Positions 35,251-46,550 of a DNA stretch of 64,000 nucleotides are shown here, one piece after another. Origin of the DNA: Rhipicephalus microplus (lineage: Eukaryota; Arthropoda; Arachnida; Ixodida; Ixodidae); assembly GCF_043290135.1 (NCBI RefSeq), contig NC_134710.1:457560376-457624375 (forward strand), written 5' to 3'. Each line of letters opens with the position of its first letter. Position 1 is the stretch's first letter. The position numbers were made by a program, and so were the translations under genes. Below the pieces are notes generated by a model, which saw only the letters and a program-made list of their open reading frames with translations, was not told the origin of the DNA and did not search any database.

Positions 35251-35546
35251 CCACTTTATCTGTATATAAACTTGGGACTGTTATTCAGCGCCGCTAGTAT
35301 TTATGACGTCGGGTGTGGAACACTATTTTTTTGCTTGCTTGCATGTTGTCTTTTTTCGCTTTTGTCTGAACTACAAACTCCAGGCTTAGAAAAATTGTGC
35401 TAAATTAAGAAACTTATAGGCCCCCATCATATAATTAACGGGATAATAACTTTCTCACGGTTGTTGCGAAGCAGTGTGTGTTGTTATAGGGTGGACAAAT
35501 GAACACGTTGGTTTATCATGATCTGATATAAGAGGCACGAGTGCTC

Positions 35547-35775
35547 TGCCGCGGTGGTCTAGTGGTTAGGCTACCCGGCTGTTGACCCGCAAGTCACGGG
35601 AATAAATCGCAGTTGCGGCCACTGCAGTTTTGATGCAAGCAAAAATGCTGTAGGCCCGTTTTCTGAGATTTGGGTGGAGGTTAAACAACCCCAGGTGGTC
35701 AAATTTTCCGGAGTCCTCTGCTACGGTGTCTCTCACAATCATATGGTGGTTCATGGAGGTTGAAACCTACATAAG
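35547..35775 (+). mobile_element. Ruka-like SINE
   Basis: Head TGCCGCGGTGGTCTAGTGGT (A box), GTTGACCCGCAAGTCACGGG, a mutated B box, body GCTGTAGGCCCGTTTTCTGA, CCCCAGGTGGTCAAATTTTC, GGAGTCCTCTGCTACGGTGT and a decayed 3' end. No clear target duplication. Confidence 0.88.
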
Positions 35776-36559
35776 TGCCGCAGTGCGAAAATTATGACAA
35801 ATACACACACGCTTCCTCCACTTTCTTATTTCTTGAGAAACTACTGCCAAATTACCCACACACGCTGTCACATTCCATAGGTGCGCAGTTGCATTCCGAA
35901 TAAGACCATTATATAGAAGAAACAGTCAAACAACAATAACCTGATTCAACGGCCTTTTTGATCTCAATTACTCATCTAGTCCACTCATAACGACCCAGGG
36001 TGATCGCAGAGAAGGCGCGAATATCTACTGCCATGAGTAGCAGTAGGTTGCCGAGATTGTAAACGTTTAGCTGATTCTAGCACCTGCCAACTTTCGCGCC
36101 TTGAAAAGCTGTTTATAATTTTAGGGCTCTTCTCATAAACACCTTGCTGAGCTTGTTTGAAACGTGGTTACTAGGCTTTTTCAAATGGTGGGTTGTACAT
36201 TTATATGCACAAACCTAAAGCGCGTTGTTTCAGAACGGAAATGATTATTTGAACAACAGCTAGATTTAGATGTCGTTCTTTCAAAGTAATATTAAGAAAG
36301 GTGGTCTTATTGAAATAGATTTATATACAGGAACATACGAAAGAGCTCATAAGACAGTGGTGAGCATATTTTTTGCTGCCGAGTAAATTACGCAGCTTCA
36401 TGTTTAAAGCTAACAAATATATCTTACTATATATACCAGAGAAGGTAGAAAATGGACGTTGTCCATTAGATATCTCGGTTTAATAAAAGCTTGTCCTAAT
36501 AATAATGCGTTTGTAAATGCCACGTTTACGAGGTAGGCTTCATACAAAACAAATAAACA

Positions 36560-36560
<1 letters not shown>
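35776..36560. other. No recognisable gene
   Basis: AT-rich, no recognised feature. Confidence 0.45.
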
Positions 36561-36603
<43 letters not shown>

Positions 36604-36608
36604 ATATA

Positions 36609-36685
<77 letters not shown>
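36561..36685. repeat. (TA)n microsatellite (not next to an element)
   Basis: About 125 bp of TA with TTTG and TTGT interruptions. It is the only long TA tract in the window without a recognisable mobile element at either end. It is followed at 36700-36772 by a cluster of ATGATCAT-type palindromes rich in GATC. Confidence 0.9.
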
Positions 36686-36688
<3 letters not shown>

Positions 36689-36772
36689 TTTTTTCCACAT
36701 GATCTTGGATTCATGATCATGCGAGACACGATGATCATGGTCATCATGATCGATGATCATGATCAGCATGAT

Positions 36773-38797
36773 CACGAAATTGTGAGCGCGACATGCATGT
36801 GAAAGGGCACTGTAGTAAACCAAACCAAACGTGTGTCTAACCTCATTATGGAGCACGAAAGTGTAACCATTGATTGTTAAAGGCCTCAGTGGCTTGATGG
36901 TTTGATATAAACCACTGCCACACACCGGAGCCACCCGTTTCAGCTTTCGCTTGTTAATCATTTGTGTGGAGTGCTTGGGTGGTCAATTTTTTTTGCATTT
37001 GGCGGACATTCGTAGTAGGCAGAAAAATACTAATATTTATTATACAGAAAGATAGAATATGCCTATTCAGAGGTTTTTATTGACCTATACTGTCTTAGTA
37101 GAAATGAATGCCAAACATAGTTGTTTTAAGCGCTTTTTAAATAAAATGGCCAAAAAGGTAATTACAGGAAAGAAAAAATATAGTTTGGCTTGACTTTCTC
37201 CCTGCAGTAATTATCAAACGTGAGTTTTGTCTTGTCGTAAAAGTGTATCAACCTGTCTTTAAACTCTAACAAAGAAGAGCTGGGACAATCTGTTACTGTA
37301 GATGCATGATAGCCAGTTCAACAGCCAGCTGAAGTTAACACGGGCTCACTGTACATCTGTTGAGCTAAAACTGTTGCGCACGTTTGAGCCAGTAAAGCGT
37401 GCAAAGTGTTCACTTTTTATGAGATGCTCTCGAATTCGTAATGGCCCATTCTCTCTAGCATCCAGTCTGCGCACGGACTCCCGTTTTTGTGGTAAACAAG
37501 AATAACTGCGTTTTCTGCTCAGCTAGATTCCCAAGACAGGTGCTCCTACACGACAATGTGTTAATGTTCAATCAAAATATACGTGCAATATTTGTTTCAA
37601 TTGAACCTATTTTGCTATTGGAATTCTGATGAAGCAAAAATAATGCGAAATGACAGATGAGGGAAGGTAAGTGATGCAAGCGCATTGTTTTTTTTTTTTG
37701 CTGTTGTAATCAAGACCTTTTCTCTGTTTTCGTCCTAAATCTCGTAAGAAGGCACGCACCCTTGAAATTCAACCAGTAGAATTGCGTCCATTTGTATAAA
37801 TTGTCATTGTATTCTACCATGTGGGTCCTTTTAGATATTATGATTAAATGTCACCAGGTCCCGAGCTAGATGATAATCACACGCTTCGTGACGCCAAAAG
37901 ACTAAAAAGAGCGTTCCCCACTCGCCACATTGAAAACAGGCGGTACTGACTGACGCTCCTATTTTTAATGCACATATATAGACTACGAGCTGATCGGGGG
38001 GATCGCCGCCACCATAGTTCATTCGTACAGCATCATACGCGTTATTTGAAGGTCACAGGTGGGGATCTTGTGGTGGCGTTTAACTTTTTGTCCAATATTC
38101 TTTCTATACATTTAAATTGCAGTTACATCTAATAACACATCCTTGCACTCTAAAGAAAAAAAAGCAGCGCAAATGAAGCAACTGGCTCCGTATCTCCTTC
38201 GGCGCAGCGACTTTCTCTCTTTCAGGCGCTTTACCCATCGCGGCCTCCAGTAGCAAGCGCCAGAGAAGTAAAGTTCCTCCTACAGTGTTCTAGTTTCTCC
38301 TCGACCAGAGGGTCTTGCACGCGCTCATGCGCACGGCGAGCCTAGCCGGCCGTGGCCTGTCGCGTGCAATTACATTTACTCATGATTGATGCAAGCAATA
38401 AAGCAGGGACGTTTATTCTTTTGTTTTATTAGCATATCGTCAGTGCAGATACTTTTTTTTATCGTTAGGCACTTGCGTGATGCTATCCACACTTCTGTGA
38501 GTGTCTCGTGTTGTCTTATAATTAATACTATACCAATCTTTCACGAATACAAAAAGCTTTGCTTCCCTTAACAGTCTTGCTGTACTGAATACCTTGGACT
38601 CTACACAAAAATGAATTTTTAATAAGCGATTTTAATTTCTCACGGCACTAATAGCACTCATCAATTCAACGAGGCACATAAACAAGCATCATAGTTAATT
38701 TCATCGTTAAGCAACATAGTTATTAGCAAGCATGATAACACTACAAAATATATGCGTGAAGCACCATCATATACAATTGCTGGAGTTCTATGTGCTG
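36773..38797. other. No recognisable gene
   Basis: About 2 kb of mostly AT-rich sequence. An open minus-strand stretch near 36780-36961 (ITVNGYTF-like words) and a plus-strand one at 37302-37505 have no domain I recognise, and neither makes a convincing next exon of the upstream gene. Confidence 0.45.
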
Positions 38798-38952
38798 CAA
38801 TCAACATATGATCATCAGGCACGCCGTGGGGGGGGGGGCGGGGTAGGAGTCTGTGGATCGATTTCGACCCAATTAGTTCTTTACCGTGAATCCGAACACA
38901 TGCACATGGGTGTTCTTTGCATGTCGCTCCCGTCGAAATACGGCCTTCATGG
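38798..38952 (-). mobile_element. Ruka-like SINE fragment, diverged
   Basis: On the minus strand: GCCGTATTTCGACGGGAGCG, ACACCCATGTGCATGTGTTC, CACGGTAAAGAAC, a C-run, then CACGGCGTGCCTGATGATCA. These match the family body in order. The G-run on the plus strand (38828-38836, then GCGGGG) lies inside it and could form a quadruplex. Confidence 0.65.
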
Positions 38953-39609
38953 CTAGGAGGTGAAACCGCGCCCTAGGGCGTAGTTAGACACGACGCCAAA
39001 TGCGTCTAAGCTGCCACGGCAGGTGAAAGCACAAAGAAAAACAGGCTGCAAAGTTTCATCAAGCGTTTATTCACCAGACTGGGTACAATCATCACAAACT
39101 TTAGACAGCATCTTGACTACACTTTTCTGAAAACTGTACCATTGGCCCCTGTCAATTAGGCCACAATTTTCAATCGCATGCGTTTTGAATATCGCATAAG
39201 TCAGCGCTTAGAGTTACGACGGTATTATACACGCGTGCAGTATGCCTCTCTCGTCCACAAAAATATGTTTTGCCGTGCAAAACTCAATACAAATGCACCT
39301 ATAGTAACTGCTGTTCACGGCAGGTAAGTATTTGCACTCTCACTCACCTTTTCGAAAAAAGGTATTGCAATTCCAGACTAACAAAAACCGTCTCATCCAC
39401 AGCACTAACAACACAGTTATGCAACAATAACTGCAAGTTGACAAGCGAGGCGAATGGCGAAACGTTGACATGCGAGGCGAATTGCGAGACGACACTTTTG
39501 CTGAGAAATATGTAGATACAGCATGCTAAAACACAGTGAATTCGCGCACTGTAGTGCTAATTTCTCGAATAAAGTAATCGAGCTGCCGCGACACCAACAA
39601 CCACAGACA
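38953..39609. other. No recognisable gene
   Basis: A short direct repeat of GACAAGCGAGGCGAATGGCG type occurs near 39438-39490. Otherwise nothing recognised. Confidence 0.45.
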
Positions 39610-39647
39610 TAATGATGATGATGATGATAATGATGATGATGATGATC
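39610..39647. repeat. (ATG)n microsatellite
   Basis: Run of ATGATG units with one ATA interruption. Confidence 0.9.
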
Positions 39648-39710
39648 CTTGTTTTCTGGCGCACACGCACAAAGGGAGATTGGCCAAGAACCGGGCGGCA
39701 GGATCTTTAA

Positions 39711-39863
39711 TTGATTGATTGATATGTGGGGTTTAAGGTCCCAAAACCACCATATGATTATGACAGACGCCGTAGTTGAGGGCTGCGGAAATTTCCACCA
39801 CCTGGGGTTCTTTAACGTGCACCCAAATCTGAGCACACGGGCCTACAACAATTCCGCCTCCAC
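39711..39863 (-). mobile_element. 5'-truncated Ruka-like SINE with target duplication
   Basis: On the minus strand the body runs from GGCGGAATTGTTGTAGGCCC through TTTGGGTGCACGTTAAAGAA and CCACCATATG-type sequence to an (ATCA)n tail. It is flanked by a 14-bp duplication with one mismatch, GGCAG(G/A)ATCTTTAA, at 39697-39710 and 39864-39877. The head is missing, as in incomplete reverse transcription. Confidence 0.88.
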
Positions 39864-40039
39864 GGCAGAATCTTTAAGTAAAAGGCTTATGGTTTTACAA
39901 ATACAAAGTAATTTTGGACTGAAAAAAATTATCTAGAAAGAGGAGTTAAAAATCAAAAAGGATTATATCTGAGCAGCGATCAATGCAGGCTATCAGGTGC
40001 GATTTGAGACAGAGGAGACAGAGCTAATGGTGGCCCAAA

Positions 40040-40041
<2 letters not shown>

Positions 40042-40079
<38 letters not shown>
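40042..40079. repeat. (TA)n microsatellite at 5' end of element C
   Basis: 38 bp of TA that passes directly into the 5' LTR of element C. Confidence 0.95.
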
Positions 40080-40081
<2 letters not shown>

Positions 40082-40190
40082 CCACGGCTAAAGGCCGGGC
40101 AAAACGAAGTGATGAACGTGGACAGCCCCCGCGGTTTCTTCGAGAAAGACGATGTCGAAGCGGCTGCTCTTTTGTTCTGTTAGTACAGAC
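40080..40190 (+). repeat. 5' LTR of element C (approximate)
   Basis: Starts TGCCACGGCTAAAG at the edge of the (TA)n tract. The inner limit is uncertain because the copy has diverged and a SINE follows at 40221. Confidence 0.65.
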
Positions 40191-40220
40191 CTCATTTTTC
40201 CTGGTTGCACCGTCGTCCTG

Positions 40221-40463
40221 CCCCGCCGCGGTGGTCTTGTGGCTAAGGTACTCGGCTGCTGACCCGCAGGTCGCGGGTTCGATTCCCGGCTGTGGCGGCT
40301 GCAATTCCGATGGAGGCGGAAATGTTGTAGGCCCGTGTACTCAGATTTGGGTGCACGTTAAAGAACCCCAGGTGGTCAAAATTTCCGGAGTCCTCCACTA
40401 CGGCGTCTTTCATAATCAAATGGTGGTTTTGGGACGTTAAACCCCACAAATCAAATCAATCAA
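40221..40463 (+). mobile_element. Ruka-like SINE with perfect 14-bp target duplication
   Basis: Best preserved copy in the window: CCCCGCCGCGGTGGTCTTGT (A box), GACCCGCAGGTCGCGG, B box GTTCGATTCCC, body, TTTTGGGACGTTAAACCCC and a CAAATCAAATCAATCAA tail. GCACCGTCGTCCTG at 40207-40220 is repeated exactly at 40464-40477. A perfect duplication and intact boxes indicate a relatively recent insertion, younger than element C in which it sits. Confidence 0.97.
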
Positions 40464-40507
40464 GCACCGTCGTCCTGTATCCTGGTATTTTCACCTAGCG
40501 ACCTTGG

Positions 40508-42671
40508 TGGAGGTGCTGCACTTCTCCAACTGATGCTTGGGACACCTCCGTGCCCTGGCACATCGAGTTCGCCACCGCAACCCGTTTCTGCAGTGGATAC
40601 TCCTGTCCACCGCTACAGTCGCCGACAGCGAGGCCTTAGTCCCGAGGCAATCCCGCTCGAACTTTTCCAGCAACACACTGTGCCTGGAGAAATGGCTACC
40701 GGAGGGCCTTTACAGCTTACTGTTGACCAGCCTCTAATTCCTGAGACCTTCCATGGGGAGGTTTATGAAGAAGTTGAGGCCTGGTTAACCCAGTATGAGC
40801 GAGTCACCAAAGCCAACCGCTGGCCCACTGAACAAAAGCTATCGCGTGTCTACTTTGAATTGGCAGTAGACACGCGATAGTACTCGCGCGATAGTACTCA
40901 GCGCTCGTACGTGGTACGAGAACCACGACTCAACGCTGTTTTCGTGAGAAAAATTTCGGTCCGCAAATTCTCGGGACATTCGCAAACACCGACCACTGCG
41001 ATTCTGCTCTGCAGCTCATCGAGGCACGCATACAGAAACCAAAGGAGAGTGTCGCCATGTTTGCGGAACACATGGCCCGCCTATTTCAGCGGGCTGACCT
41101 TGAGATGCCTGAAGGTTAAAAAAAAAATTGCCCGCAGCTTCCCTCAGGGGAACACTGAGGAGGATGCGGACCATATAATTGGTTAACGGGGTGTTAAAGT
41201 GCGACTTACTTGGGTCGATGGCTAAATTGGTTAACGTGGTTGTGAAATGGGGTGTTAAATTGCGACTTACTTGGGTCGATGGCTAAATTGGTTAACGTGG
41301 TTGTAGGAGGGGGTGTTAAATGAGTGAACACGTACACACGTATGCGAAAGGGCGGCGCTGGTCGAAGGGACGTCGATCATTGTGTTTGTGGATTCGTTGG
41401 AATTCATTTCACCGCGACCTTGAACGTCGACGCGCCGTACAAACCAACCGACGAGCGGCAACTGAGCGAGCGAGCGCCGACCTTGAGTATATATACAGCA
41501 CGGCGGCGCATGCACTGTCAGCTGTTGAATGTTCTCGAAGCGCGACGCCACATGCGCGTCCACTGGAGAATCAGGAGAATTGTAGATGTCGAACGCGGTG
41601 TGTAGAGGAGGAAGGGTGCACAGATGGTGGAGGAGTGAAGCGCGCGCGGTGTGTAGAGGAGGAAGGGATGCACAGATGGTGGAAGAGTGGGCGACGGCGC
41701 GACGGCGCATGCGCGCGCGTTAGCTGTCGAATGTTCGAGAAGCGGTGCGGACGGCGCACTACAAGGCGCGAGTATAAGATGCTCCGCATCTAAAATTCCG
41801 ACATTTGATGAGAGGCGTTAAGGAAGAGCTGTTTGCCTGTCTCCTACGCAACCCGCCAACAAGCGTAGCGTAATTTGTCAAAGAGGCTACGACAATCGAG
41901 CGAGCACAGTAGCAACGGCGCCGATACAATGACCAGCCAAACAAGACATCTCCCAGCCTCTCTGCTTTGACAGCTGGTAGTGAGTGTTCTCTGCGTGAGC
42001 TCATTAGTGAGGTCGTTCGGGAGGAGATCCGAAACCTCCTTGTGACTCCGCAAGAAAATACCATGGCTTGCGTTAAAGAATTTGTGCTGCTAGAACTCCG
42101 CATGTCATTTTCGTTGCCCGAATCTCTCTTAGTCCAGCGGTCTGTAAGCTACGCATCAGCTGTCCGTCAACCCACTCTAGTGTCGTACAACTCGTCACCT
42201 CTGGCTTATCGTGATGTCAGCCAAGGGCCTTACAACGAGCCGTAGGCCAAATCTCCCAATCTGCCGCAGCCGTATCCACAGTCTAAAGTGCTTATGCAAA
42301 CGTCACCGATGTGCACTCCGCCGACATCTGCATCTTGGTCGCAAATGATGCCCACCAGTCGACCATTCATCCGTAAGATGGACTTGTGGTGCACCGTCGA
42401 ATGTCGACCACTTTGCTTTCATTGCGGAGAAGCCGGCCATATTTTCCGCCATTGCCCGTACCGTGACCGTAGACATCAGAACTTTCTACAAACCTCCTTT
42501 CGTGCTCATTTTGATAACTGCCGTGGCAGCAGTGCAGGCCCGCAAGCACAGCAACCCGATGTGCTGTATCATCGGCCTCACTCCCCTTCACTTGCAACTA
42601 ACTCGCTGCAGCAGCGCAGTTACTTCGAGGTGGTCAGGAGCAGATCTCCTAGCCCTCATAAGGGAAACTAA
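40508..42671 (+). pseudogene. Element C gag, broken and interrupted
   Basis: Capsid-like pieces occur in order: EVYEEVEAWLTQYERVTKAN (about 40755), a shifted frame with LIEARIQKPKESVAMFAEHM (41011), and MRGVKEELFACLLRNPP (41808). A C-terminal block (42288-42671) has the zinc knuckle CFHCGEAGHIFRHC (CX2CX4HX4C) and a Pro/Ser/Arg-rich tail. Stops occur at 40878, 41849 and 41888, among others. Between about 41178 and 41805 a repetitive GC-rich insertion replaces what should be continuous capsid. Gag forms the retroviral-like particle in intact relatives. Confidence 0.8.
41178..41805. repeat. GC-rich repetitive insertion within gag of element C
   Basis: The capsid reading stops making sense here and resumes at about 41808. 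The insert starts with a ~61-bp unit in 2.3 copies (TTGGTTAACGTGG and CGACTTACTTGGGTCGATGG words, 41178-41318). It then has a ~50-bp unit twice (CGCGGTGTGTAGAGGAGGAA, about 41593 and 41645) and a longer duplicated segment containing GCGCATGC and GAATGTTC. It carries a TATATATA-type box near 41488. Its origin is unknown, and no clean target duplication or terminal repeats were found. Confidence 0.6.
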
Positions 42672-42839
42672 TAGGAGCGATCTTTGGGGGAAAGTTGCCA
42701 CCCGTCGATATGCTATCACACCCCCAACATCTTCTCTACGACGCGCTCCGACGAATGATACCACGGATTGTACGACGTAAGATACCAAGGACAATACGAT
42801 GCCACCGACATCAATGGAAATCATTAGCGCCAATCTAGA

Positions 42840-44127
42840 CATTTGTATAGACTGACGCCAAGTAACAGCACTGGTAGATAGTGGTGCGGACTTCTCTATT
42901 ATCAGCCGTAAACTCGCTGACTACCTAAAGAAAGTGAGAACAATATGAATGGACCCAAACATGAGAACCACTAGGGGTCCATTGGTGACGCCGATGGGCA
43001 AATGTGCCGCTCAAAACAATATCGGCAGTTCAGATTTCGTCGCTACTTTCGGCATTTTACCGGAGTGCTGCAAAGACATAATTTTGGCCATGGACTTTCT
43101 GTATGAATACGGCGCCGTTTTCAACATTCATGAAAGATTGGTTACGTTTTGAATTGCCCCTGATCAAGTTTTGGATGGGCCCTGTACACAGCAGCGGCAT
43201 AAACCTTTGCGCGTGTTCGACGATGACGTGACCATCCCACCGCGGTTAAGTGCCCTCGTGGCTGTAACATGTGACACGTCGACTAGTTCTGAAAACATTG
43301 CCTATCAAATTCCAACACTGCTATTCAGCCATGGTTTATCTATCGCAAGAGGTGTCGTGAGCATAAAATGCGGACACACGCACGTCCTTGCTAGGAACTT
43401 CAGCTCTGAACACCGACATCTGACGAGGAGCATAGCAGTCGCGTGCACGGAAGAGCTCGTGGAGATGACAGACTGCCCAACTCTGGAAAAAGATAGTTCA
43501 ACTGATCTGCCCCCCGCACCTCTATCTCTTGATATTAGCACAAGTTTGCTGCCAGCGCCGAAGCAAAGTATCATGCAGCTTATTAAAAAGTTTGAAAATT
43601 GTTTATCTTCGACGTCCAGGGTTCGCCAAATGCCGCTGACGAAACATAGAATTATAACGGATGACATGACCAGACCCATCAGGCAAAACCCGTACCGGGA
43701 AGCTCCGCGAGAACGTGAAGCCTTCGAAAACCAGGTGCGACAGATGCTTGAAGATGACGTTATTCAGCCGTCGAAAAGCCCTTGGGCTTCACCGGTTGTA
43801 TTAGTGAAGAAAAAAGGCGGCATCTTACGTTTCTGCGTGGATTACCGCAAGCTGAATCAGGTGACAAAAGAAGACGTCTACCCACTTCCACGTATTGACA
43901 ATTTACTCGATCTACTACGGCATGCGCGTTATTTCTCGTCGACGAATCTAAGGAGTGGGTATTGGCAGATAGAAGTCGACGAAAGAGACCGGGAGAAAAC
44001 AGCTTTCGTGACAGTTGATGGCCTTTTTGAATTTAAGGTACTTCCGTTTGGCTTGTGCTCAGCACCGGCAACGTTTCAGCGGCTAATGGACCCGTACTGT
44101 CACGCCTCTAGTGTCAGACGTGCTTAG
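42840..44127 (+). pseudogene. Element C protease and reverse transcriptase (N-terminal part)
   Basis: Protease: ALVDSGADFSIISRKLADYL near 42869 (the DSG active site is intact), and DIILAMDFLYEYGA near 43076. Reverse transcriptase in 43171-44127: EREAFENQVRQMLEDDVIQP, SPVVLVKKKGGILRFCVDYR, YPLPRIDNLLDLL, TAFVTVDGLFEFKVLPFGLC and APATFQRLMD. The frame then shifts at about 44095, just before the catalytic YLDD. The TAG at 42853, TGA near 42946 and TGA at 43150 also break the polyprotein. The usual substrates are Gag-Pol (protease) and element RNA (RT). Confidence 0.85.
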
Positions 44128-45146
44128 CGTATTTAGATGACGTCATCGTATTTTCTGCCACATTCGACGAACACGTCCGGCGACTGCACACAGTATTTCA
44201 AGCCATCCTTGCCATCGGACTAACACTTAAGTCGGAAAAATGCACTTCGGCTTCGAAGAGCTTCTGTTCCTGGGACAACTTGTCAGTAGTGAAGATGTGC
44301 GGCCTGACCCTGAAAAAATAGCTGCCTTTATGAATTTTCCAGCGCCGACTAAAAAAAGCCGGTCAGACGGTTTTTAAGACTGTGTGCGTACTACGCTTCG
44401 TCAAAAACTTCTCGCGCATTGCCTCGCCGTTGACCCACCTTACCAGAAAAGACGTCACATTCGTATGGAATGAAGAACAGCAAAAATGATTTCACGAGCT
44501 GCGGCAACACCTTCAGAAGCCACCAGTTCTCGCACACTTTAATGATGACGCCCCGACGACTGTGCACACCGACGCTAGCAATGTCGGCTTAGGAGCTGTA
44601 CTCGTAAAGTGGCTGAATGGCGCCGAACGAGTAATTGCTCACGCGACCAGAACTCTTTCACGTGCGGAAGAAAATTATTCAACCATAGAAAAAGAGTGCC
44701 TTGCGGTGGTGTGGGCGGTTATAAAATTCCGCACATATCTGTATGGTCGTCCTTTTAATGTTGTGAGTGACCATCATTCCCTCTGCTGGCTGACGAATTT
44801 CAAAGACCTTTTAGGACTGTGGGCGCGCTGGAGCCTGAAGCTTCAAGAATTTGACATGACGTTGGTCTACAGACCGGGGAAGCGACATTCAGACGCTGAT
44901 TGCCTTTCTTGTGCGCCATACGAAGCTGCGACGGCAAAAGATGAGGATACAGCCTTTGTCGGAGTTGTAAACACGGCAACTGTCGCACAGCTGCAACGAA
45001 ACGACCCCGAACTAGAACTCATAATACGCTTTTTAGAGGGTTGCACTTCAGCTGTACGTAAACTCTTTGCGAGAGGGCTTTCGTCATTTTGCTTGCGCAA
45101 CGACGTCTTGTATAAGATGAACTTCACGCCACACGGAAACGACTAA
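44128..45146 (+). pseudogene. Element C reverse transcriptase end and RNase H
   Basis: In a shifted frame from 44128: CLAYLDDVIVFSATFDEHVR (intact YLDD box), then a run of small frameshifts to 44560. From 44562 a long open frame gives RNase H (HTDASNVGLGAVL, EKECLAVVWAVIKFRTYLYG, VVSDHHSLCWL, RPGKRHSDADCLS), ending in the linker towards integrase. RNase H keeps TDAS, E and SDH/DAD residues. The tail to 45146 matches the normal spacer. Confidence 0.85.
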
Positions 45147-46237
45147 TTACTCGTCATCCCGACATCTCTAAGGAGCGAAGTATTAGAGGCATGCCACGAT
45201 GAACCAACATCCGGCCACCTGGGTTACACGCGTACGTTGTGCAGAGTGAGGCATAAATAATACTGGCCAAGACTGACGGCGACCGTTCAACACTATGTTC
45301 GGATGTGCCTTGATTGCGAGCGCAGAAACGTTCTACCTGTCAAACCGGCAGGCCTCCTGCATCTTATTCACGTGCCTGTTACTCCATTCGCTCAAGTCTG
45401 AATGGATCTTTTGGGCCCATTTTGAACCCCATCGGCTGGTCGCAGAAGTATCATAGTAGCCACTGACCACCTCACTGATTACGCCGAGACCAAGGCTCTG
45501 GAGAGGGGCACGGCAAGCGAAGCAGCCCCATTTTTCGTAGAGAATGTGGTGCTAAGGCGTGGCGCTCCGTCAGTGGTAATAACTGACAGGTGAGCTGCAT
45601 TCGCAGCTGAAGTATTAAAGACAGTTTTAATACTTAATGGCACAACCCACAGGTGAACAACGGCGTATCATCCGTAAGCGAATGGTCTAACGGAGCGTCT
45701 CAACAAGACACTTGAGGATAGGCTCTTCGTGTACGTCGATGTGGAGCATAAAAACTGGGGCGTGATCTTGCCATACGTCACGTTCGCCTATAACACGGCT
45801 CATCAAAAAACAACTAGAACAACGCCATACCGCATTCTTCATGGTCGTGAAGTCCTCTCTATGCTGGATGCTATGCTGCCGCACGAGTGCGAAGACACCG
45901 AAACGGATGCTGATTATATCACTGAGCTTGCCGAACAAGCCCGACAACTTGCACGCCTACGTATTCGTCGCCAGCAGAACTACAATTCAAGACAGTACAA
46001 AGTTCGTGACCGACCAGTCTCCTACAAGGCAGGAGAGAAAGTTTGGAAATGGACTCCTATTCGGCGCCATGGCCTCTCAGATAAACTGTCAAGATGGTAT
46101 TCCGTCCCTATAAAGATCTTCGTCTCAGTGCCAATAACTATGAGGTTGTTCCTGATACTGCGCACTCCTTAAAGCGTCGAAGGTATGCTCCAGAAGTTCT
46201 GCACGTGGTACGCATGAAGCCTTATTTCTACGAATGA
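45147..46237 (+). pseudogene. Element C integrase, broken
   Basis: The zinc-binding region is still legible (CHDEPTSGHLGYTRTL, then CLDCERRN), as are MDLLGPF near 45402, VVITDR near 45571 and ANGLTERLNKTLEDR (catalytic Glu region, near 45679). An open block 45729-46172 encodes the C-terminal part (VTFAYNTAHQKTTRTTPYRI, then QNYNSRQYKVRDRPVSYKAG). At least five in-frame stops (for example 45252, 45401, 45591) exclude function. Confidence 0.8.
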
Positions 46238-46314
46238 ACTCATGCGTTTCCAACGAGTACCACCCACCTTGATTATAAAGCATTGGGACGATGCTTTCTT
46301 GAATGGAAGGCTAA

Positions 46315-46408
46315 TGTCACTGCTAAAGCCCTGGCAAGAAAACAGAGGACAACAAAGTTATGAGCGTGGACAGCACCCACGGTTCCTCCGAGCAAGACGA
46401 CGTTATAG

Positions 46409-46414
<6 letters not shown>
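46315..46414 (+). repeat. 3' LTR of element C
   Basis: Starts TGTCACTGCTAAAGCC after a short purine-rich ATGGAAGGCTAA and ends where (TA)n begins at 46415. It aligns with 40080-~40190 through GTGGACAGC and AAGACGA words, with many differences. Confidence 0.7.

Positions 46415-46456
<42 letters not shown>
46415..46456. repeat. (TA)n microsatellite between element C and the Penelope-like element
   Basis: 42 bp of TA. The left end touches the 3' LTR of element C and the right end touches the 3' end of the minus-strand Penelope-like element. Confidence 0.95.
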
Positions 46457-46458
<2 letters not shown>

Positions 46459-46509
46459 TATTGGATATGGCACAACGGGAGCGTTGTCAACAAGGATAAA
46501 TATATTTAT

Positions 46510-46550
46510 TTCCCAACAGTTTCGGGAGGGGTCCTCCCTTCATCAGGGGA
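46510..46550 (-). ncRNA. Hammerhead-ribozyme-like motif of the Penelope-like element
   Basis: On the minus strand: CCC-CTGATGA-A-GGGAGG-ACC-CCTCCC-GAAA-CTGTT-GGG. CTGATGA and GAAA are the conserved core, GGGAGG/CCTCCC is a perfect 6-bp stem II, and CCC/GGG can close stem I after a GTT cleavage site. Stem III is only a nucleotide or two (CTG), which in known Penelope-type ribozymes is compensated by dimerisation. One extra A lies between the core and stem II, so activity is uncertain. Hammerheads in Penelope-like elements are established; this copy is my reading. Confidence 0.6.

Larger units (their letters stand above)
40080..46414 (+). mobile_element. Ty3/Gypsy LTR retrotransposon C, degenerate
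   Basis: Plus-strand element with gag, protease, reverse transcriptase, RNase H and integrase in order, between diverged ~100-bp terminal repeats (40080-~40190 and 46315-46414). These share GCTAAAG, GGCAA and CGTGGACAGC, followed by (C/A)CC(C/A)CGGTT. Each outer end meets (TA)n. Many stops and frameshifts, a SINE just inside the 5' LTR and a GC-rich insertion in gag show an old copy. No envelope ORF follows integrase. Confidence 0.85.

Noticed and set aside
37302..37505. Third exon of the group 7-like gene
   Set aside because: A TAG acceptor lies nearby, but the phase required by exon 2 leads quickly to a stop and the translation does not resemble the family C-terminus.
38821..38842. G-run as a regulatory G-quadruplex
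   Set aside because: It lies inside a decayed SINE, has one long G-run and one short run, and has no nearby gene to regulate.
46238..46314. Envelope ORF after integrase in elements C, D or E
   Set aside because: The distance from the integrase stop to the 3' LTR is only tens of bases in each element, so there is no room for an envelope gene.
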